DNA of 64,000 nt, taken from positions 297,154 through 361,153 of the forward strand of contig NZ_SOCE01000001.1 of the NCBI RefSeq assembly GCF_004365175.1, read 5' to 3'. A model generated the notes under the pieces. The model had not been told where the DNA came from. It did no database searches and was given only the letters and a program-made list of their open reading frames with translations. The stretch's first letter is position 1, and the number at the start of each line of letters is the position of its first letter. Positions 1 through 10,345 of the stretch are shown here, piece after piece. The stretch is from Kribbella voronezhensis (GTDB lineage Bacteria > Actinomycetota > Actinomycetes > Propionibacteriales > Kribbellaceae). A program made the translations under genes and the position numbers.

Positions 1-87
1 CACGGACACGACGACCCAGAGCACGACCAGCCCTGCCCACGGCGCCGCTCTGCGGAGCCGGGACCTCGTCAGCAGGGGTCCGGACAC
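1..87 (-). CDS. N-terminal fragment of a membrane or exported protein (cut by window edge)
   Basis: A GTG-started frame enters from position 87 and runs off the left edge with no stop in 29 codons. It begins with a short polar stretch containing several Arg (RSRLRR) followed by a hydrophobic run ([11 protein letters not shown]). That is the pattern of a signal peptide or first transmembrane helix. A TAGGTT hexamer lies 7 nt before the GTG, which fits a leaderless promoter, and no good Shine-Dalgarno is visible. It lies immediately downstream of the gltD terminator, so it is probably a separate transcription unit. Family cannot be told from 29 residues. Confidence 0.45.
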   Translation of the reverse strand, partial: MSGPLLTRSRLRRAAPWAGLVVLWVVVSV

Positions 88-127
88 GGTCTACAACCTA
101 TTGCGGCGGATCAAGTCGATGCAGCTT

Positions 128-168
128 GGCGCGCGGTGCATCTCGTACTCCGGGATGCACCGCGCGCC
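128..168 (-). terminator. Hairpin terminator after gltD
   Basis: A perfect 15-bp inverted repeat (128-142 against 154-168; arm GGCGCGCGGTGCATC) encloses an 11-nt loop. It starts 7 nt past the gltD stop codon. There is no T-run, which is usual for GC-rich actinobacterial terminators. It separates gltBD from the next leftward gene. Confidence 0.75.
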
Positions 169-174
169 GCCGAC

Positions 175-1641
175 TCAGACCACCAGCGGCCGGGCGGTCG
201 GCGGGATCGGCGTCGGAAGAGTGGACGAACCGGTGAGGTGTTTGTCCACGCCGTTGGCACACGAGCGGCCTTCGGCGATCGCCCAGACGATCAGGGACTG
301 GCCGCGACCCGCGTCGCCGCAGGCGAAGACGCCCTCGACCGAGGTCTGGTAGTCCTTGTCCCGCTTGACGTTGCCCCGCTCGTCCAGTTCGACGCCGAGC
401 TGCTCGAGGAAGCCCTCGCGCTCCGGTCCGAGGAAGCCCATCGCCAGCAGCACGAGCTGCGCCGGGATCGTCTTCTCCGACCCTGGCACCGGGGTGAACC
501 TGCCGTCGACCAGCTCGACCTCGACCAGGTCCAGACCAGAAACGTTGCCGTCGGCATCGGCGACGAAGTTGTTGGTCGAGACCGCGTAGACGCGCTCGCC
601 GCCTTCCTCGTGCGCCGAGGCGACCCGGTAGATCATCGGGTACGTCGGCCAGGGCTGGCCGGCCGGCCGCTCCTCCGACGGGCGCGGCATGATCTCCAGC
701 TGGGTGACACTGCGGGCACCCTGGCGATGCGCCGTACCGAGGCAGTCCGCGCCGGTGTCACCGCCGCCGATGATCACCACGTCCTTGCCAGTGGCAACGA
801 TCTGGTTCTCGACGGTCTCCCCCAGCGCGACCTTGTTCGCCTGCGGCAGGTACTCCATCGCCTGGTGGATGCCGCCGAACTCGCGGCCCGGCACCGGCAG
901 GTCGCGGGCCGCGGTCGCACCGGTGGCGATCACGACCGCGTCGTACCGCTGCTTCAGCTGGGTGCCGGTGACGTCCACGCCGACGTTGACGCCGGCCCGG
1001 AAGACGGTGCCCTCTTCCTTCATCTGCTGGATCCGGCGCTCGACCTGCACCTTCTCCATCTTGAACTCGGGGATGCCGAACCGCAGCAGCCCGCCCGGCG
1101 CCGAAGCGCGTTCGTAGACGGCCACCGTGTGCCCGGCACGGGTCAACTGCTGGGCGACCGCGAGGCCGGCCGGGCCGGACCCGACGACCGCGATGGTCTT
1201 GCCGGTCAGCCACTCCGGCGGCTGCGGCTTGACGTCGCCGGACTCCCAGGCCTTGTCGATGATCGCGACCTCGACGTTCTTGATCGTCACCGGCTCCTGG
1301 TTGATCCCCAGCACACAGGCCGGTTCACAGGGCGCCGGGCACAACCGCCCGGTGAACTCCGGGAAGTTGTTGGTCGCGTGCAGCCGCTCAATCGCGCCGG
1401 TCCAGTCGTCGCGCCAGACCAGGTCGTTCCACTCCGGGATCAGGTTGCCCAGCGGGCAGCCGGAGTGGCAGAACGGGATACCGCAGTCCATGCAGCGGCC
1501 GGCCTGCTTGGTGATGATCGGCAGCAGCGCCTTGCCGGCACCACCGGGGTAGACCTCTTTCCAGTCCTGGACGCGCTCGGCGACCGGACGGCGTTCCGCG
1601 ACCTCGCGCGGGGTGGTCAGGAATCCCTTCGGGTCAGCCAT
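175..1641 (-). CDS. gltD: Glutamate synthase (NADPH) small subunit
   Basis: 488-residue beta subunit of GOGAT. It oxidises NADPH on FAD and passes electrons through Fe-S clusters to GltB for making glutamate from glutamine and 2-oxoglutarate in the cytoplasm. The N-terminal domain carries the cysteine pattern for two 4Fe-4S clusters (Cys50, 53, 58, 62 and Cys101, 105, 109). An FAD-binding GSGPAG lies at 154-159 and an NAD(P)H-binding GGGDTGADC at 292-300. Length is normal for the family. Its ATG overlaps the gltB stop by one base (TGATG), so it is translationally coupled as the second gene of gltBD. A strong hairpin follows its stop. Confidence 0.96.
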   Translation of the reverse strand: MADPKGFLTTPREVAERRPVAERVQDWKEVYPGGAGKALLPIITKQAGRCMDCGIPFCHSGCPLGNLIPEWNDLVWRDDWTGAIERLHATNNFPEFTGRLCPAPCEPACVLGINQEPVTIKNVEVAIIDKAWESGDVKPQPPEWLTGKTIAVVGSGPAGLAVAQQLTRAGHTVAVYERASAPGGLLRFGIPEFKMEKVQVERRIQQMKEEGTVFRAGVNVGVDVTGTQLKQRYDAVVIATGATAARDLPVPGREFGGIHQAMEYLPQANKVALGETVENQIVATGKDVVIIGGGDTGADCLGTAHRQGARSVTQLEIMPRPSEERPAGQPWPTYPMIYRVASAHEEGGERVYAVSTNNFVADADGNVSGLDLVEVELVDGRFTPVPGSEKTIPAQLVLLAMGFLGPEREGFLEQLGVELDERGNVKRDKDYQTSVEGVFACGDAGRGQSLIVWAIAEGRSCANGVDKHLTGSSTLPTPIPPTARPLVV

Positions 1642-4600
1642 CAGATGGCCTCCATCATCGCTCGCGTGGTGGCGTCCTCGTCCAGCCCGTCCCGCTCGGC
1701 AGCCGCCTTGGCTGCGAGCACCCGGGCGTAGTCGCGGGGCATCACCGTGGTGAATCTGGCAGCGGCGGCGGTCCAGTCGCCGAGCAGCTTGGCTGCCCGC
1801 TCCGAACCGGTCTCCTCGTGGTGACGCCGGACCAGGTCCTGCAACAGTTCGGACTCCTCGGCGGTGACCGGGAGCAGGTCGACCAGCTCCGGGTTCACCA
1901 GCGCGGGGTCCAGGTCGAGCACGTGGGCAACGCCGCCCGACATGCCCGCTGCGAAGTTCCGGCCGACCGCGCCGATCACCACGACGCGACCACCCGTCAT
2001 GTACTCGCAGGCGTGGTCGCCGACCGACTCGACGACCGCGGTGGCACCGGAGTTCCGGACACAGAACCGTTGCCCTGCGCCACCATTGATGAACAGCTCG
2101 CCCGAGGTCGCGCCGTACGCGATCACGTTGCCGGCGATGATCTGGTCGGCCGCGTCGAACCGGGCGTTCCGGTCCGGCCGGATCACCACCCGGCCGCCCG
2201 ACAGGCCCTTGCCGACGTAGTCGTTGGCGTCGCCCTCGAGGCGCAGCGTGACACCGCGCGGTACGAAGGCCGCGAACGAGTTGCCGGCCGACCCGGTGAA
2301 GGTCAGGTCGATCGTGCCGTCCGGCAGTCCGGCGGCGCGGTACTTCTTGGTGATCTCGTGGCCGAGCATCGTGCCGACGGTCCGGTTCACGTTCCGGATC
2401 GGCAGTTGCGCGCGGACCGGCTCGCCGTTGTCGATCGCCGGCGCGCAGATCCGGATCAGCTCGTTGTCGAGTGCCTTGTCGAGCCCGTGGTCCTGCAGCA
2501 CGGTCTGGTGCCGCGAAGCACCTTCCGGCAGCGACGGCATGTGCAGGATCGGCGACAGGTCGAGCCCGTCGGCCTTCCAGTGGTCGACCGCGCGCTGGAT
2601 GTCCAGTACGTCGGCCTGCCCGATCGCCTCGTCCAGGGACCGGAATCCCAGCGACGCAAGGTATTCCCGGACCTCCTCGGCGATGAACTCGAAGAAGTTC
2701 ACGACGAACTCGGGCTTGCCCGCGAACCGCTCCCGCAGTACTGGGTTCTGCGTCGCGACGCCGACCGGACAGGTGTCCAGGTGGCAAACGCGCATCATGA
2801 TGCAGCCCGACACCACCAGCGGAGCCGTGGCGAAGCCGTACTCCTCGGCGCCGAGCAGCGCCGCGATCACGACGTCCCGGCCCGTCTTGAGCTGCCCGTC
2901 GGTCTGTACGACGATGCGGTCGCGCAACCCGTTGAGCAGCAGCGTCTGCTGCGTCTCGGCGAGTCCGAGCTCCCACGGACCACCCGCGTGCTTCAACGAA
3001 GTCAGCGGAGCAGCACCCGTACCACCGTCGTGCCCGGAGATCAGTACGACGTCCGCGTGCGCCTTGCTCACACCCGCCGCGATCGTGCCGACCCCGACCT
3101 CGGAGACCAGCTTCACGTGGATCCGCGCCGACGGGTTCGCGTTCTTCAGGTCGTGGATCAGCTGGGCCAGATCCTCGATCGAGTAGATGTCGTGGTGCGG
3201 CGGCGGCGAGATCAGCCCGACACCAGGCGTGGAGTGGCGCGTGCTGGCCACCCACGGGTACACCTTGTGGCCGGGAAGCTGCCCGCCCTCGCCGGGCTTC
3301 GCGCCCTGCGCCATCTTGATCTGGATGTCGTCGGAGTTCGTCAGGTACTCCGCCGTGACGCCGAAGCGGCCGGAGGCGACCTGCTTGATCGAACTCCGCC
3401 GCGCCGGGTCGTGCAGCCGGTCGGAGTCCTCGCCGCCCTCGCCGGTGTTCGACTTGCCGCCGAGTTGGTTCATCGCGATCGCCAGCGTGGTGTGCGCCTC
3501 GGCGCTGATCGAGCCGTAGCTCATCGCACCGGTGCTGAACCGCTTGACGATCGCCGACACCGGCTCGACCTCGTCGACCGGGATCGGCTGCCGGTCCGAC
3601 TTGAAGCCGAACAGGCCGCGCAACGTCATCAGCCGCTCGGACTGCTCGTCCACTCGCGCGGTGTACTGCTTGAAGATGTCGTAGCGCCCGGTCCGGGTCG
3701 AGTGCTGCAGCCGGAAGACCGTCTCGGGGTCGAACAGGTGCGGCTCACCCTCGCGCCGCCACTGGTACTCGCCGCCGATCTCCAGGTTGCGGTGCGCGGT
3801 GACGATCCCGTCCGCCGGGTATGCGCGCAGGTGCCGCTCGTGGACCTCGCGGGCGATCACGTCCAGCCCGATGCCGCCGAGCTTGGACGCCGTACCGGTG
3901 AAGTAGGCGTCGACGAGGTCCGGGGCCAGTCCGTTCGCCTCGAAGATCTGCGCGCCCGTGTACGACGCGACGGTCGAGACGCCCATCTTCGACATCACCT
4001 TGAGGACGCCCTTGCCGAGCGACTTCACCAGGTTCCGGACCGCCTGCTCGGGCTCGATCCCGGGCAGGTAGGTGCCGCGCCGGCAGAGGTCCTCGACCGA
4101 CTCCAGCGCGAGATACGGGTTGATCGCCGCGGCGCCGTACCCCATCAGCAGCGCCACGTGGTGCACCTCGCGGACGTCACCGGCCTCGACGACCAGGCCG
4201 ACCTGGGTGCGGGTCTTCTCCCTCACCAGGTGGTGATGAACCGCGGAGGTCAGCAGCAGTGACGGGATCGGCGCGTGCTCGGCGTTCGAGTGCCGGTCGG
4301 ACAGCACCAGGATCCGGGCGCCGCCCTCGATCGCGGCGTCCGCCTCGGCGCAGATTTCGTCCAGCCGGGTCTTCAGGGCCGCGCCGCCACCCTCGACCTC
4401 GTAGACACCGCGCAGCACGGTGGTCGCGAGGCCGGGCAGGTCGCCGTCGAGGTTGATGTGCCGCAGCTTGGCCAGCTCGTCGTTGGTGATCACCGGGAAC
4501 GGCAGCACCACCTGACGGCAGGACGCCGGGGTCGGCTCGAGCAGGTTCGCCTCCGGGCCGAGCGACGACGACAGCGAGGTGACGAGCTCCTCGCGGATCG

Positions 4601-6173
4601 CGTCCAGCGGCGGGTTGGTGACCTGGGCGAACAGTTGCGCGAAGTAGTCGAACAACAGTCGCGGCCGGTCGCTCAGTACGGCGATCGGCGTGTCGGTCCC
4701 CATCGAGCCGATCGGCTCCGCGCCGGTCTTGGCCATCGGGGTGAGCAGGACCCGCAGCTCTTCCTCTGTGTACCCGAAGACCTGCTGGCGCCGGGTGACC
4801 GAGGCGTGGCTGTGGACGACGTGCTCGCGCTCGTGCAGGTCCTCGAAGCGGATCAGCCCGGCGTGCAGCCATTCGTCGTACGGGTGCTCGTCGGCGAGTG
4901 CGGACTTCACCTCGTTGTCAGTGATGATCCGGTGCGCGTCGACGTCGACCAGGAAGATCTTGCCCGGCTCGAGCCGGCCCTTCTGGACCACCGTCGCCGG
5001 GTCGATGTCGAGCACACCGGCCTCGGAAGCGAGGACGACAAGGCCGTCGTCGGTCACCCAGTACCGCGAGGGACGCAGGCCGTTGCGGTCGAGCACCGCG
5101 CCGACCTTGGTGCCGTCGGAGAAGACCACCGAGGCGGGTCCGTCCCAGGGCTCCATCAACGTGGAGTGGAACTCGTAGAACGCGCGCCGCTTCGGATCCA
5201 TCGTGGTGGCGTTCTCCCACGCCTCCGGGATCATCATCAGCATCGCGTGCGGCAGCGAACGGCCGCCGAGATGCAGCAGCTCCAGCACCTCGTCGAAGGA
5301 CGCGGAGTCCGAGGCGTCCGGCGTACAGATCGGGAAGACCTGCTCGAGGTCGCCGGGGATCAGGTCGCTGGACAGCAGCGCCTCGCGGGCGCGCATCCAG
5401 TTCCGGTTGCCCTGCACGGTGTTGATCTCGCCGTTGTGGGCGATGTACCGGTACGGGTGGGCGAGCGGCCAGGACGGGAAGGTGTTGGTGGAGAACCGCG
5501 AGTGCACGACGCCGATCGCCGAGGCGAGGTCCGGGTCGGTCAGCTCGGGGAAGAACTTGTCCAGCTGGTCGGTCGTCAGCATCCCCTTGTAGGTGATGGT
5601 GCGGCTCGACAGGCTCGGGAAGTACGTCGCCGTCTCGCGCTCGGCGCGCTTGCGCAGCCGGAACGCCATCCGCTCCAGCGCGAGGCCGAGCACCCGGCCG
5701 GCCGTCGCGCTGACGAACAGCTGACGGAAGACGGGCATCACCGAACGGGCGGTGGCGCCGAGCAGGTCCGGACTCGTCGGGACGTCGCGCCAGCCGAGAA
5801 CGGTCAGGTTCTCCTCGGCGGCGAGCTCCTCGATCCGCGCGATCGCCTTGGCGGCGTCGTCGGCCTCCTGCGGGAGGAACGCGATGCCGGTCGCATAGCT
5901 GTGCGGGACCGGCAGGTCGAAGTCGCACACCTTGCGGTAGTACGCGTCCGGGACCTGCAGCAGGATGCCGGCGCCGTCGCCGGAATCGGGTTCGGCGCCG
6001 GAGGCACCGCGATGTTCCAGGTTGCGCAGGGCGGTCAAGGCCTTCGCCACGATGTCGTGGCTCGGTTCACCGGTCAGGGTCGCGACGAAGGCGACACCAC
6101 ACGCGTCGTGCTCGTGGCGTCCGTCGTACAGACCCTCGCTCGGCCGATTCGAAAAGGGGGCGCGACCATACAT
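1641..6173 (-). CDS. gltB: Glutamate synthase (NADPH) large subunit
   Basis: 1510-residue alpha subunit of GOGAT. Order of domains: class II glutamine amidotransferase, central domain, FMN-binding synthase TIM barrel, C-terminal beta-helix (GXGXG). The mature N-terminal nucleophile should be Cys25 in HDACGVAF, exposed after removal of a 24-residue propeptide. The 3Fe-4S motif [12 protein letters not shown] is present near residue 1120. The start is backed by GGGAG about 7 nt upstream. It is the first gene of gltBD, and the promoter should lie in the 262-bp gap to its right. No truncation or frameshift seen. Confidence 0.97.
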   Translation of the reverse strand: MYGRAPFSNRPSEGLYDGRHEHDACGVAFVATLTGEPSHDIVAKALTALRNLEHRGASGAEPDSGDGAGILLQVPDAYYRKVCDFDLPVPHSYATGIAFLPQEADDAAKAIARIEELAAEENLTVLGWRDVPTSPDLLGATARSVMPVFRQLFVSATAGRVLGLALERMAFRLRKRAERETATYFPSLSSRTITYKGMLTTDQLDKFFPELTDPDLASAIGVVHSRFSTNTFPSWPLAHPYRYIAHNGEINTVQGNRNWMRAREALLSSDLIPGDLEQVFPICTPDASDSASFDEVLELLHLGGRSLPHAMLMMIPEAWENATTMDPKRRAFYEFHSTLMEPWDGPASVVFSDGTKVGAVLDRNGLRPSRYWVTDDGLVVLASEAGVLDIDPATVVQKGRLEPGKIFLVDVDAHRIITDNEVKSALADEHPYDEWLHAGLIRFEDLHEREHVVHSHASVTRRQQVFGYTEEELRVLLTPMAKTGAEPIGSMGTDTPIAVLSDRPRLLFDYFAQLFAQVTNPPLDAIREELVTSLSSSLGPEANLLEPTPASCRQVVLPFPVITNDELAKLRHINLDGDLPGLATTVLRGVYEVEGGGAALKTRLDEICAEADAAIEGGARILVLSDRHSNAEHAPIPSLLLTSAVHHHLVREKTRTQVGLVVEAGDVREVHHVALLMGYGAAAINPYLALESVEDLCRRGTYLPGIEPEQAVRNLVKSLGKGVLKVMSKMGVSTVASYTGAQIFEANGLAPDLVDAYFTGTASKLGGIGLDVIAREVHERHLRAYPADGIVTAHRNLEIGGEYQWRREGEPHLFDPETVFRLQHSTRTGRYDIFKQYTARVDEQSERLMTLRGLFGFKSDRQPIPVDEVEPVSAIVKRFSTGAMSYGSISAEAHTTLAIAMNQLGGKSNTGEGGEDSDRLHDPARRSSIKQVASGRFGVTAEYLTNSDDIQIKMAQGAKPGEGGQLPGHKVYPWVASTRHSTPGVGLISPPPHHDIYSIEDLAQLIHDLKNANPSARIHVKLVSEVGVGTIAAGVSKAHADVVLISGHDGGTGAAPLTSLKHAGGPWELGLAETQQTLLLNGLRDRIVVQTDGQLKTGRDVVIAALLGAEEYGFATAPLVVSGCIMMRVCHLDTCPVGVATQNPVLRERFAGKPEFVVNFFEFIAEEVREYLASLGFRSLDEAIGQADVLDIQRAVDHWKADGLDLSPILHMPSLPEGASRHQTVLQDHGLDKALDNELIRICAPAIDNGEPVRAQLPIRNVNRTVGTMLGHEITKKYRAAGLPDGTIDLTFTGSAGNSFAAFVPRGVTLRLEGDANDYVGKGLSGGRVVIRPDRNARFDAADQIIAGNVIAYGATSGELFINGGAGQRFCVRNSGATAVVESVGDHACEYMTGGRVVVIGAVGRNFAAGMSGGVAHVLDLDPALVNPELVDLLPVTAEESELLQDLVRRHHEETGSERAAKLLGDWTAAAARFTTVMPRDYARVLAAKAAAERDGLDEDATTRAMMEAI

Positions 6174-6319
6174 TCAGGGGCTCCCGTCGTCCTACGGTCA
6201 ACAACTGGCCGCGGGACAACATTGGCCCAAGCCGGGAGTCCCGAGACTACCTCATGACGACCGACAGGTGGACAGACATTCCACCGCCATGACGCCTTCA
6301 CCTTTCACAGTCACAGCAC

Positions 6320-6335
6320 GTAAGCAAGCGCTCAC
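6320..6335. promoter_or_regulatory. Operator-like imperfect palindrome in the gltB/phosphotransferase divergent gap
   Basis: GTAAGC-AAGC-GCTCAC, with 5 of 6 arm positions matching, lies in the 262-bp gap between divergent gltB and the phosphotransferase gene. The GTnAGC...GCTnAC form resembles sites bound by TetR-type dimers. No regulator gene is adjacent and no good -35/-10 pair was found next to it. The rest of the 6174-6435 gap shows nothing else I can name apart from the gltB ribosome site. Confidence 0.25.
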
Positions 6336-6435
6336 TCGGCCGTGCACCCATGGTGACAGCAACCGCTTCCCCCGCACCAGGCACCGCCCCGGAAATTCAT
6401 CAGCTTCTCAGCTGCCGTCGTGGTAGTCGTGAGCC

Positions 6436-7302
6436 ATGACCTGGACCCCTCCCGCCAGCTGGCGACCGCTCACCTCCGGCACCGGCCAGTCGAACGCCGG
6501 TGTGTGGCTCACACCGGATCAGTGGGTGGTCAAACGCCTCGCGCCCGGTGTCGAGGACCGGCGCCATCACGCGTACTGGCGGCGCCAGCCGCTCCTCGCC
6601 GAATCCGACTTGGTGGCGGCAACACCCGGCCTCCGCTCCCCTGCCTGCCACAAGGTGGAGTGGGATGACGAGGGCGCGACGATCTGGACCGCCCACGTGC
6701 GGCCGGATGACCCCACGTCGGCCCCGGACCCGCTTGCCTTGGCGGCGGCCCTCGGACGCTTCGCCCGAGCCCATGTCGCGGAACCCTCGTGGGGTGCGCG
6801 CGATGTGCTTCGCGACCGGTTGACCACGGTCACCGGCCGCGGCGGCTGGTCCGCGCTGTCCGACGCCGAGCTGCCCAGCGACCTGCGCCACGCAGTACAG
6901 GAACTCTGGGTACGGCGTGACGCCGCGCTCGCGGAACTGGACGCCCTGCCGCGAGTCCCCACGCACGGGGATGCGCACCCGGGCAACCTGCTCGGCCGCG
7001 ACGGCGACGACGTGATCGCCGTCGACTGGGAGCAGTTCGGCCTCGGCCCCACCGGCTTCGACCTCGGCTACCTGCTCCTCGCGGTCGACGTTCCCTTCGA
7101 CGACCTCCTCGCCGCCTTCGCACCCGACAACCCGCACGCCGTACGCCGTGGCGCAGTCCTCGCCGCCGCCTACACAGCCGCCTCCCGAGCGGCCTGGTCC
7201 CTGACCCAGTCCGACCCCGGCGACCACCTGGATCGCTTGATCAGGCTCGGCGACCTGGTTGCCGAGGCCTGCCCAGCGGACCGTGGCCGGACTGTTCGCT
7301 AG
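6436..7302 (+). CDS. Aminoglycoside phosphotransferase (APH)-family kinase-like protein
   Basis: 288 residues with an APH/choline-kinase fold. The catalytic loop is HGDAHPGN at 177-184, with Asp179 as base and Asn184 as metal ligand. The metal-binding motif is VDWEQ at 196-200 (Asp197), followed by FDLGYLL. A lysine in VVKRL (residue 33) fits the ATP-binding lysine. The fold phosphorylates small hydroxylated substrates; the substrate here is unknown and resistance should not be assumed. It stands alone, divergent from gltB and convergent with the MarR gene at 7325. No clear Shine-Dalgarno precedes the ATG. Confidence 0.8.
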   Translation: MTWTPPASWRPLTSGTGQSNAGVWLTPDQWVVKRLAPGVEDRRHHAYWRRQPLLAESDLVAATPGLRSPACHKVEWDDEGATIWTAHVRPDDPTSAPDPLALAAALGRFARAHVAEPSWGARDVLRDRLTTVTGRGGWSALSDAELPSDLRHAVQELWVRRDAALAELDALPRVPTHGDAHPGNLLGRDGDDVIAVDWEQFGLGPTGFDLGYLLLAVDVPFDDLLAAFAPDNPHAVRRGAVLAAAYTAASRAAWSLTQSDPGDHLDRLIRLGDLVAEACPADRGRTVR

Positions 7303-7324
7303 CAGCGCCACTGCCTCGGTGTGA

Positions 7325-7783
7325 TCAGGTGTACTCAGCGCGGGCTGTTCGTCCGTCGACCTCGGCGCGCTGGCGGAGCATGGAGAGCATCGTCGCGAGG
7401 TGGTCGACGTTCTCGGCCGGCAGGACCGAGCCGATCCAGGTGGCGAGCTCGTCTTCGAAGGTCGGAGTGGCCGCCGCGAGCAGATCCTGACCGGCGGCGG
7501 TGAGCGTGAGCAGGGACGACCGGCGGTCGTCGGGGTTCGCGGTACGGCGTACGCGGCCCGCCGCCTCGAGCCGGTCCACCGCCTTGCTGGTCGCGCCGAC
7601 CGTGATGGCCATCTCGCGCGCCAGATCGTAGACGCGACAGCTCCCCTGGCTGTCGATGTAGCGCAGGAACTCGTACTGACCGAGCGGGACTTCGTGGTCC
7701 GCGCGCAGCCGGGTGTCGATCGCGTTGTAGAGCCGCGTCTCCAGCCGGACGAGGTCCGTGAACAGCGCCGCGAGATCGGTCAC
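7325..7783 (-). CDS. MarR-family transcriptional regulator
   Basis: 152 residues with the MarR layout: an N-terminal dimerisation helix, a winged helix-turn-helix around residues 50-95 (REMAITVGATSKAVDRLEAAG followed by the wing RRTANPDDRRSS), and C-terminal dimer helices. It starts with GTG, preceded by AAGGTGG. It is divergent from the esterase gene at 7887, and TTCC-NN-GGAA palindromes lie in the gap. The likely role is repression of itself and the esterase, released by a small ligand; the ligand is unknown. Confidence 0.85.
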   Translation of the reverse strand: MTDLAALFTDLVRLETRLYNAIDTRLRADHEVPLGQYEFLRYIDSQGSCRVYDLAREMAITVGATSKAVDRLEAAGRVRRTANPDDRRSSLLTLTAAGQDLLAAATPTFEDELATWIGSVLPAENVDHLATMLSMLRQRAEVDGRTARAEYT

Positions 7784-7812
7784 CAGAAAAATCCACCTTC
7801 TCGGGAATTAGC

Positions 7813-7856
7813 TTCCAAGGAATGTAGTTAAGAGGAAGTGGATTCCTCGGAATCCA
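7813..7856. promoter_or_regulatory. Paired TTCC-NN-GGAA operator-like sites between MarR and esterase genes
   Basis: TTCC-AA-GGAA lies at 7813-7822. TTCC-TC-GGAA at 7843-7852 extends to a perfect 18-bp palindrome, TGGATTCC-TC-GGAATCCA, at 7839-7856. Their centres are 30 bp apart, about three helical turns. A weaker relative (TTCT-CG-GGAA) is at 7798-7807. They fill the 103-bp divergent gap and are the natural target for the adjacent MarR protein. Confidence 0.55.
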
Positions 7857-7886
7857 TCCTCGCAGACAACTCCCCCGGAGGTTGGT

Positions 7887-8816
7887 ATGAGTCACGAACA
7901 ACGCGCCATGATCATCGAGCTGATGCACAACGCGCCGCAGTCGGAGGACCGGACGACGGCCGGTCAGCGGACTTCGTTCGACAGTCAGTTCAAGGACCCC
8001 GAGCTGGGCGAGGGTGTCACCCTGCGTCCCACCACGCTGGGTGGGGTCGAGGCCATCGACATCGCGGTCGAAGGCAGCGACCGTCCAGGCCTGATCCTGT
8101 ATCTGCACGGCGGCGGCTATGTGGTGGGTTCGGCGAACACGGGAACCTTCCTGGCGACCGCACTCGCCCGCCGCGTCGGCACCCCGGCTGTTTCGCTGGA
8201 CTACCGGCTAGCTCCCGAGGCCCCCTTCCCGGCCGCCGTCGACGACGCGTACGCCGCCTACCGCGCGCTGCTCGACGGCGGCACGCGGGCGAGCGACATC
8301 GTCCTCGCAGGCGACTCGGCGGGCGGCGGACTCGTGCTCGCTGTGCTGCTCTCGGCACGCCGCGACGGCCTGCCGCAACCCGCCGGCGCGGTCCTCTTCT
8401 CGCCGTGGACCGACCTGTCGCTGTCCGGTGCGAGCATGGACGCTCGGGCCCAGCTGGACCCGATTTTCGACCGCGACCAGGTGCAGTGGTACGCCGATCA
8501 GTACCTGGCAGGTCGGGACCCTCTCCACGAACTGGTCAGCCCAGCCTTCGCGGACCTGACCGGGCTGCCGCCGCTGCTGATCCAGGTCGGCTCGTACGAG
8601 GTGCTGCTCGACGACTCGGTGCGGCTGGCCGCCCGAGCAGCCGAGAGCGAGGTCGACGTCAGCCTCGAGATCGTCGCCGGAGTACCGCACGTCTTCCAGC
8701 TCCTCGCAGGCAACCTCGACGAGGCCGACGAAGCTCTCGACCGCGCCGGCCAGTTCCTGATCACTCGCCTCGACGTCGAGCGACCCGCCTACGAGGCTTC
8801 TCGCCAGGCGTCGTAG
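7887..8816 (+). CDS. Alpha/beta hydrolase, hormone-sensitive-lipase (HSL/family IV) esterase
   Basis: 309 residues. The oxyanion motif HGGG is at 74-77, the YRLAPE block at 106-111, and the nucleophile elbow GDSAGG at 142-147 gives catalytic Ser144. The acid position appears to be Glu in GSYEVLLDD rather than the usual Asp, and the histidine is in VPHVF. The enzyme should hydrolyse short acyl esters in the cytoplasm. GGAGG lies 6 nt before the ATG. It is divergent from, and probably controlled by, the MarR gene at 7325. Its 3' end overlaps the convergent kinase-like gene by 28 bp. Confidence 0.88.
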   Translation: MSHEQRAMIIELMHNAPQSEDRTTAGQRTSFDSQFKDPELGEGVTLRPTTLGGVEAIDIAVEGSDRPGLILYLHGGGYVVGSANTGTFLATALARRVGTPAVSLDYRLAPEAPFPAAVDDAYAAYRALLDGGTRASDIVLAGDSAGGGLVLAVLLSARRDGLPQPAGAVLFSPWTDLSLSGASMDARAQLDPIFDRDQVQWYADQYLAGRDPLHELVSPAFADLTGLPPLLIQVGSYEVLLDDSVRLAARAAESEVDVSLEIVAGVPHVFQLLAGNLDEADEALDRAGQFLITRLDVERPAYEASRQAS

Positions 8817-9598
8817 AACGCGGTGTAGCTGGGGTACCGAGTCGTGACGGCTTCCTGGAGTACGGCGTACTGGGCGTCGGTCGCCCGGCAGGAAGAGCGG
8901 TTGAGAGTGCCGTCGGAGAGGAAGACGAGGCCGGTCCGGGCCATCACGAAGGCGGTGGTGCGATCGTCGATGGGAGCGCCGAGGGAGAACTGCTCGGGTG
9001 CCATGAAGCGGCTCGAGCCGAACATGCGGCCCATGTCGTTGCGATAGGGACCGAAGCGGTAGCTGTCGAGGTCCATCACGGTCAATCGGCGCCGGGCGAA
9101 GTCGTAGATCAGTGAGCCGTCGTAGAAGTCCCCTTCGACCCACCCGGCGGCGGTCAGCCCGGCGTGCAGGTCGAACACCTGGTCCAGGGCGGTGAGGAGC
9201 TCGTCCGTCGGGAGGGCGCGGAAGCGCTGGTAGGCGGTGGTCGGGTCCTCGCGGTGGTCCCGTACGGCGCGCAGGTGCTCGCCGTCGCGCCATTCGTAGC
9301 TCAGCACCGGGCCGCCCGGTGACTCGATCACGCCATGGAAGGTGGGCAGCGCAGGGTGGACGACGGATTCGGCGAGCCGTGCAGCGGTGCGGAGAAGCTG
9401 CTGACGGCCCTCGAAGTCGAAGTACGGCGCGGTGTCCGATGGGATCCCGGCTGTCTTGAAGAAGTAGCGCTGGTCGCCGGCAGCCACGCCGTACGAGATG
9501 TTGCCCGAGTCCTGCGTGTCGGCGCCGAAGCGGGCGAAGATCGTGCCGATGCTCTCGAGATAGGTCTCGGGTTGCTCGTCGGTCTGGGGCGGGAACAT
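8789..9598 (-). CDS. Protein-kinase/phosphotransferase-fold protein
   Basis: 269 residues with a protein-kinase-like fold. A candidate ATP lysine sits in YFFKTAG near residue 46. A catalytic-loop-like segment (EGDFYDGSLIYDF) and a metal-binding-like DLDSYRFG follow near residues 180-200, with a loop GSSRFMAPEQF resembling the APE region of Ser/Thr kinases. The HRD motif is not canonical, so it may be a small-molecule kinase or a pseudokinase. A TAGGGT hexamer exactly 6 nt before the ATG suggests a leaderless transcript. It is convergent with the esterase gene. Substrate unknown. Confidence 0.65.
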   Translation of the reverse strand: MFPPQTDEQPETYLESIGTIFARFGADTQDSGNISYGVAAGDQRYFFKTAGIPSDTAPYFDFEGRQQLLRTAARLAESVVHPALPTFHGVIESPGGPVLSYEWRDGEHLRAVRDHREDPTTAYQRFRALPTDELLTALDQVFDLHAGLTAAGWVEGDFYDGSLIYDFARRRLTVMDLDSYRFGPYRNDMGRMFGSSRFMAPEQFSLGAPIDDRTTAFVMARTGLVFLSDGTLNRSSCRATDAQYAVLQEAVTTRYPSYTAFYDAWREAS

Positions 9599-9622
9599 CC
9601 ACCGACCCTAGTCGCGGGTGGG

Positions 9623-10345
9623 TCAGCCGGCGCCTGGGCCGACGAGGGTGCCGACGGCGTAGGTGAGGGCCGCGGCGGCGCCGCCGAGGAGGAGTTGGCG
9701 GAGGCCGGAGTACCACCAGGTGCGGCTGGTCACGCGGCTCACGACGGCACCGCAGATGAAGAGGGCGGTGAGCGACATGATCAGCGCGGGGATCACGTTG
9801 CCGGCACCAAGCAGGTACGGCAGGAGCGGGACCATGGCGCCGACGGCGAAGCAGATGAACGACGAGGCGGCCGCCACCACCGGTGAGGGCAGGTCGTTGA
9901 GGTCGATGCCGAGTTCCTCGCGGACGTGCTCTTCCAGCGCCTGGTCCGGGTTCGCGTGGAACTGTTTGGCGACCTGGTCGGCCAGGTCGGGGTCGAGACC
10001 CTTCTGCTGGTACGTCGCGGACAGCTCGCGCTCCTCGTCGCCGGGGTGGCGCTGGATCTCGCGCCGCTCGACCTCGATCTCGGCGCGGGCGAGTTCGCGC
10101 TGGGAGGCGACCGAGGTGTACTCCCCCGCCGCCATCGAGAACGCGCCCGCCGCGAGCCCGGCCAGGCCGGCGAGGATGATGAACTTCGAACCCGACTCGG
10201 TGCCGCCGTCCATCCCCGCGATCAGCGCGAAGTTCGACACCAGCCCATCCATCGCCCCGAACACGGCCGGCCGCAACCACCCACCGGTCACATCCCGATG
10301 GGTGTGATCCCCCGAATGCTCCGCAGAAACCTGAGCGTCAGTCAC
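9623..10345 (-). CDS. VIT1/CCC1-family membrane transporter
   Basis: 240 residues. The family moves Fe2+ or Mn2+ across membranes. A transmembrane helix containing GAMDGLVSNFALIAGM near residue 30 is the family signature. A hydrophilic, acidic, Glu/His-containing cytoplasmic insertion (around 80-150) follows, then three hydrophobic helices. I chose the GTG at 10345, which overlaps the lgt stop by 8 bp (GTGACTGA) and has GGGGA upstream. The longer in-frame reading upstream only re-reads lgt. It is the last gene of the long trp-lgt run. Confidence 0.85.
   Translation of the reverse strand: MTDAQVSAEHSGDHTHRDVTGGWLRPAVFGAMDGLVSNFALIAGMDGGTESGSKFIILAGLAGLAAGAFSMAAGEYTSVASQRELARAEIEVERREIQRHPGDEERELSATYQQKGLDPDLADQVAKQFHANPDQALEEHVREELGIDLNDLPSPVVAAASSFICFAVGAMVPLLPYLLGAGNVIPALIMSLTALFICGAVVSRVTSRTWWYSGLRQLLLGGAAAALTYAVGTLVGPGAG

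Noticed and set aside
1818..4262. Long open frame on the + strand opposite gltB (about 814 codons)
   Set aside because: Arg/Asp/Val/Leu-rich translation with no domain, antisense to a clearly conserved enzyme; a by-product of high GC at third codon positions.
6436..7302. APH-fold protein considered as an antibiotic-resistance gene
   Set aside because: Only the general kinase motifs are visible; no mobile context and the substrate cannot be inferred.
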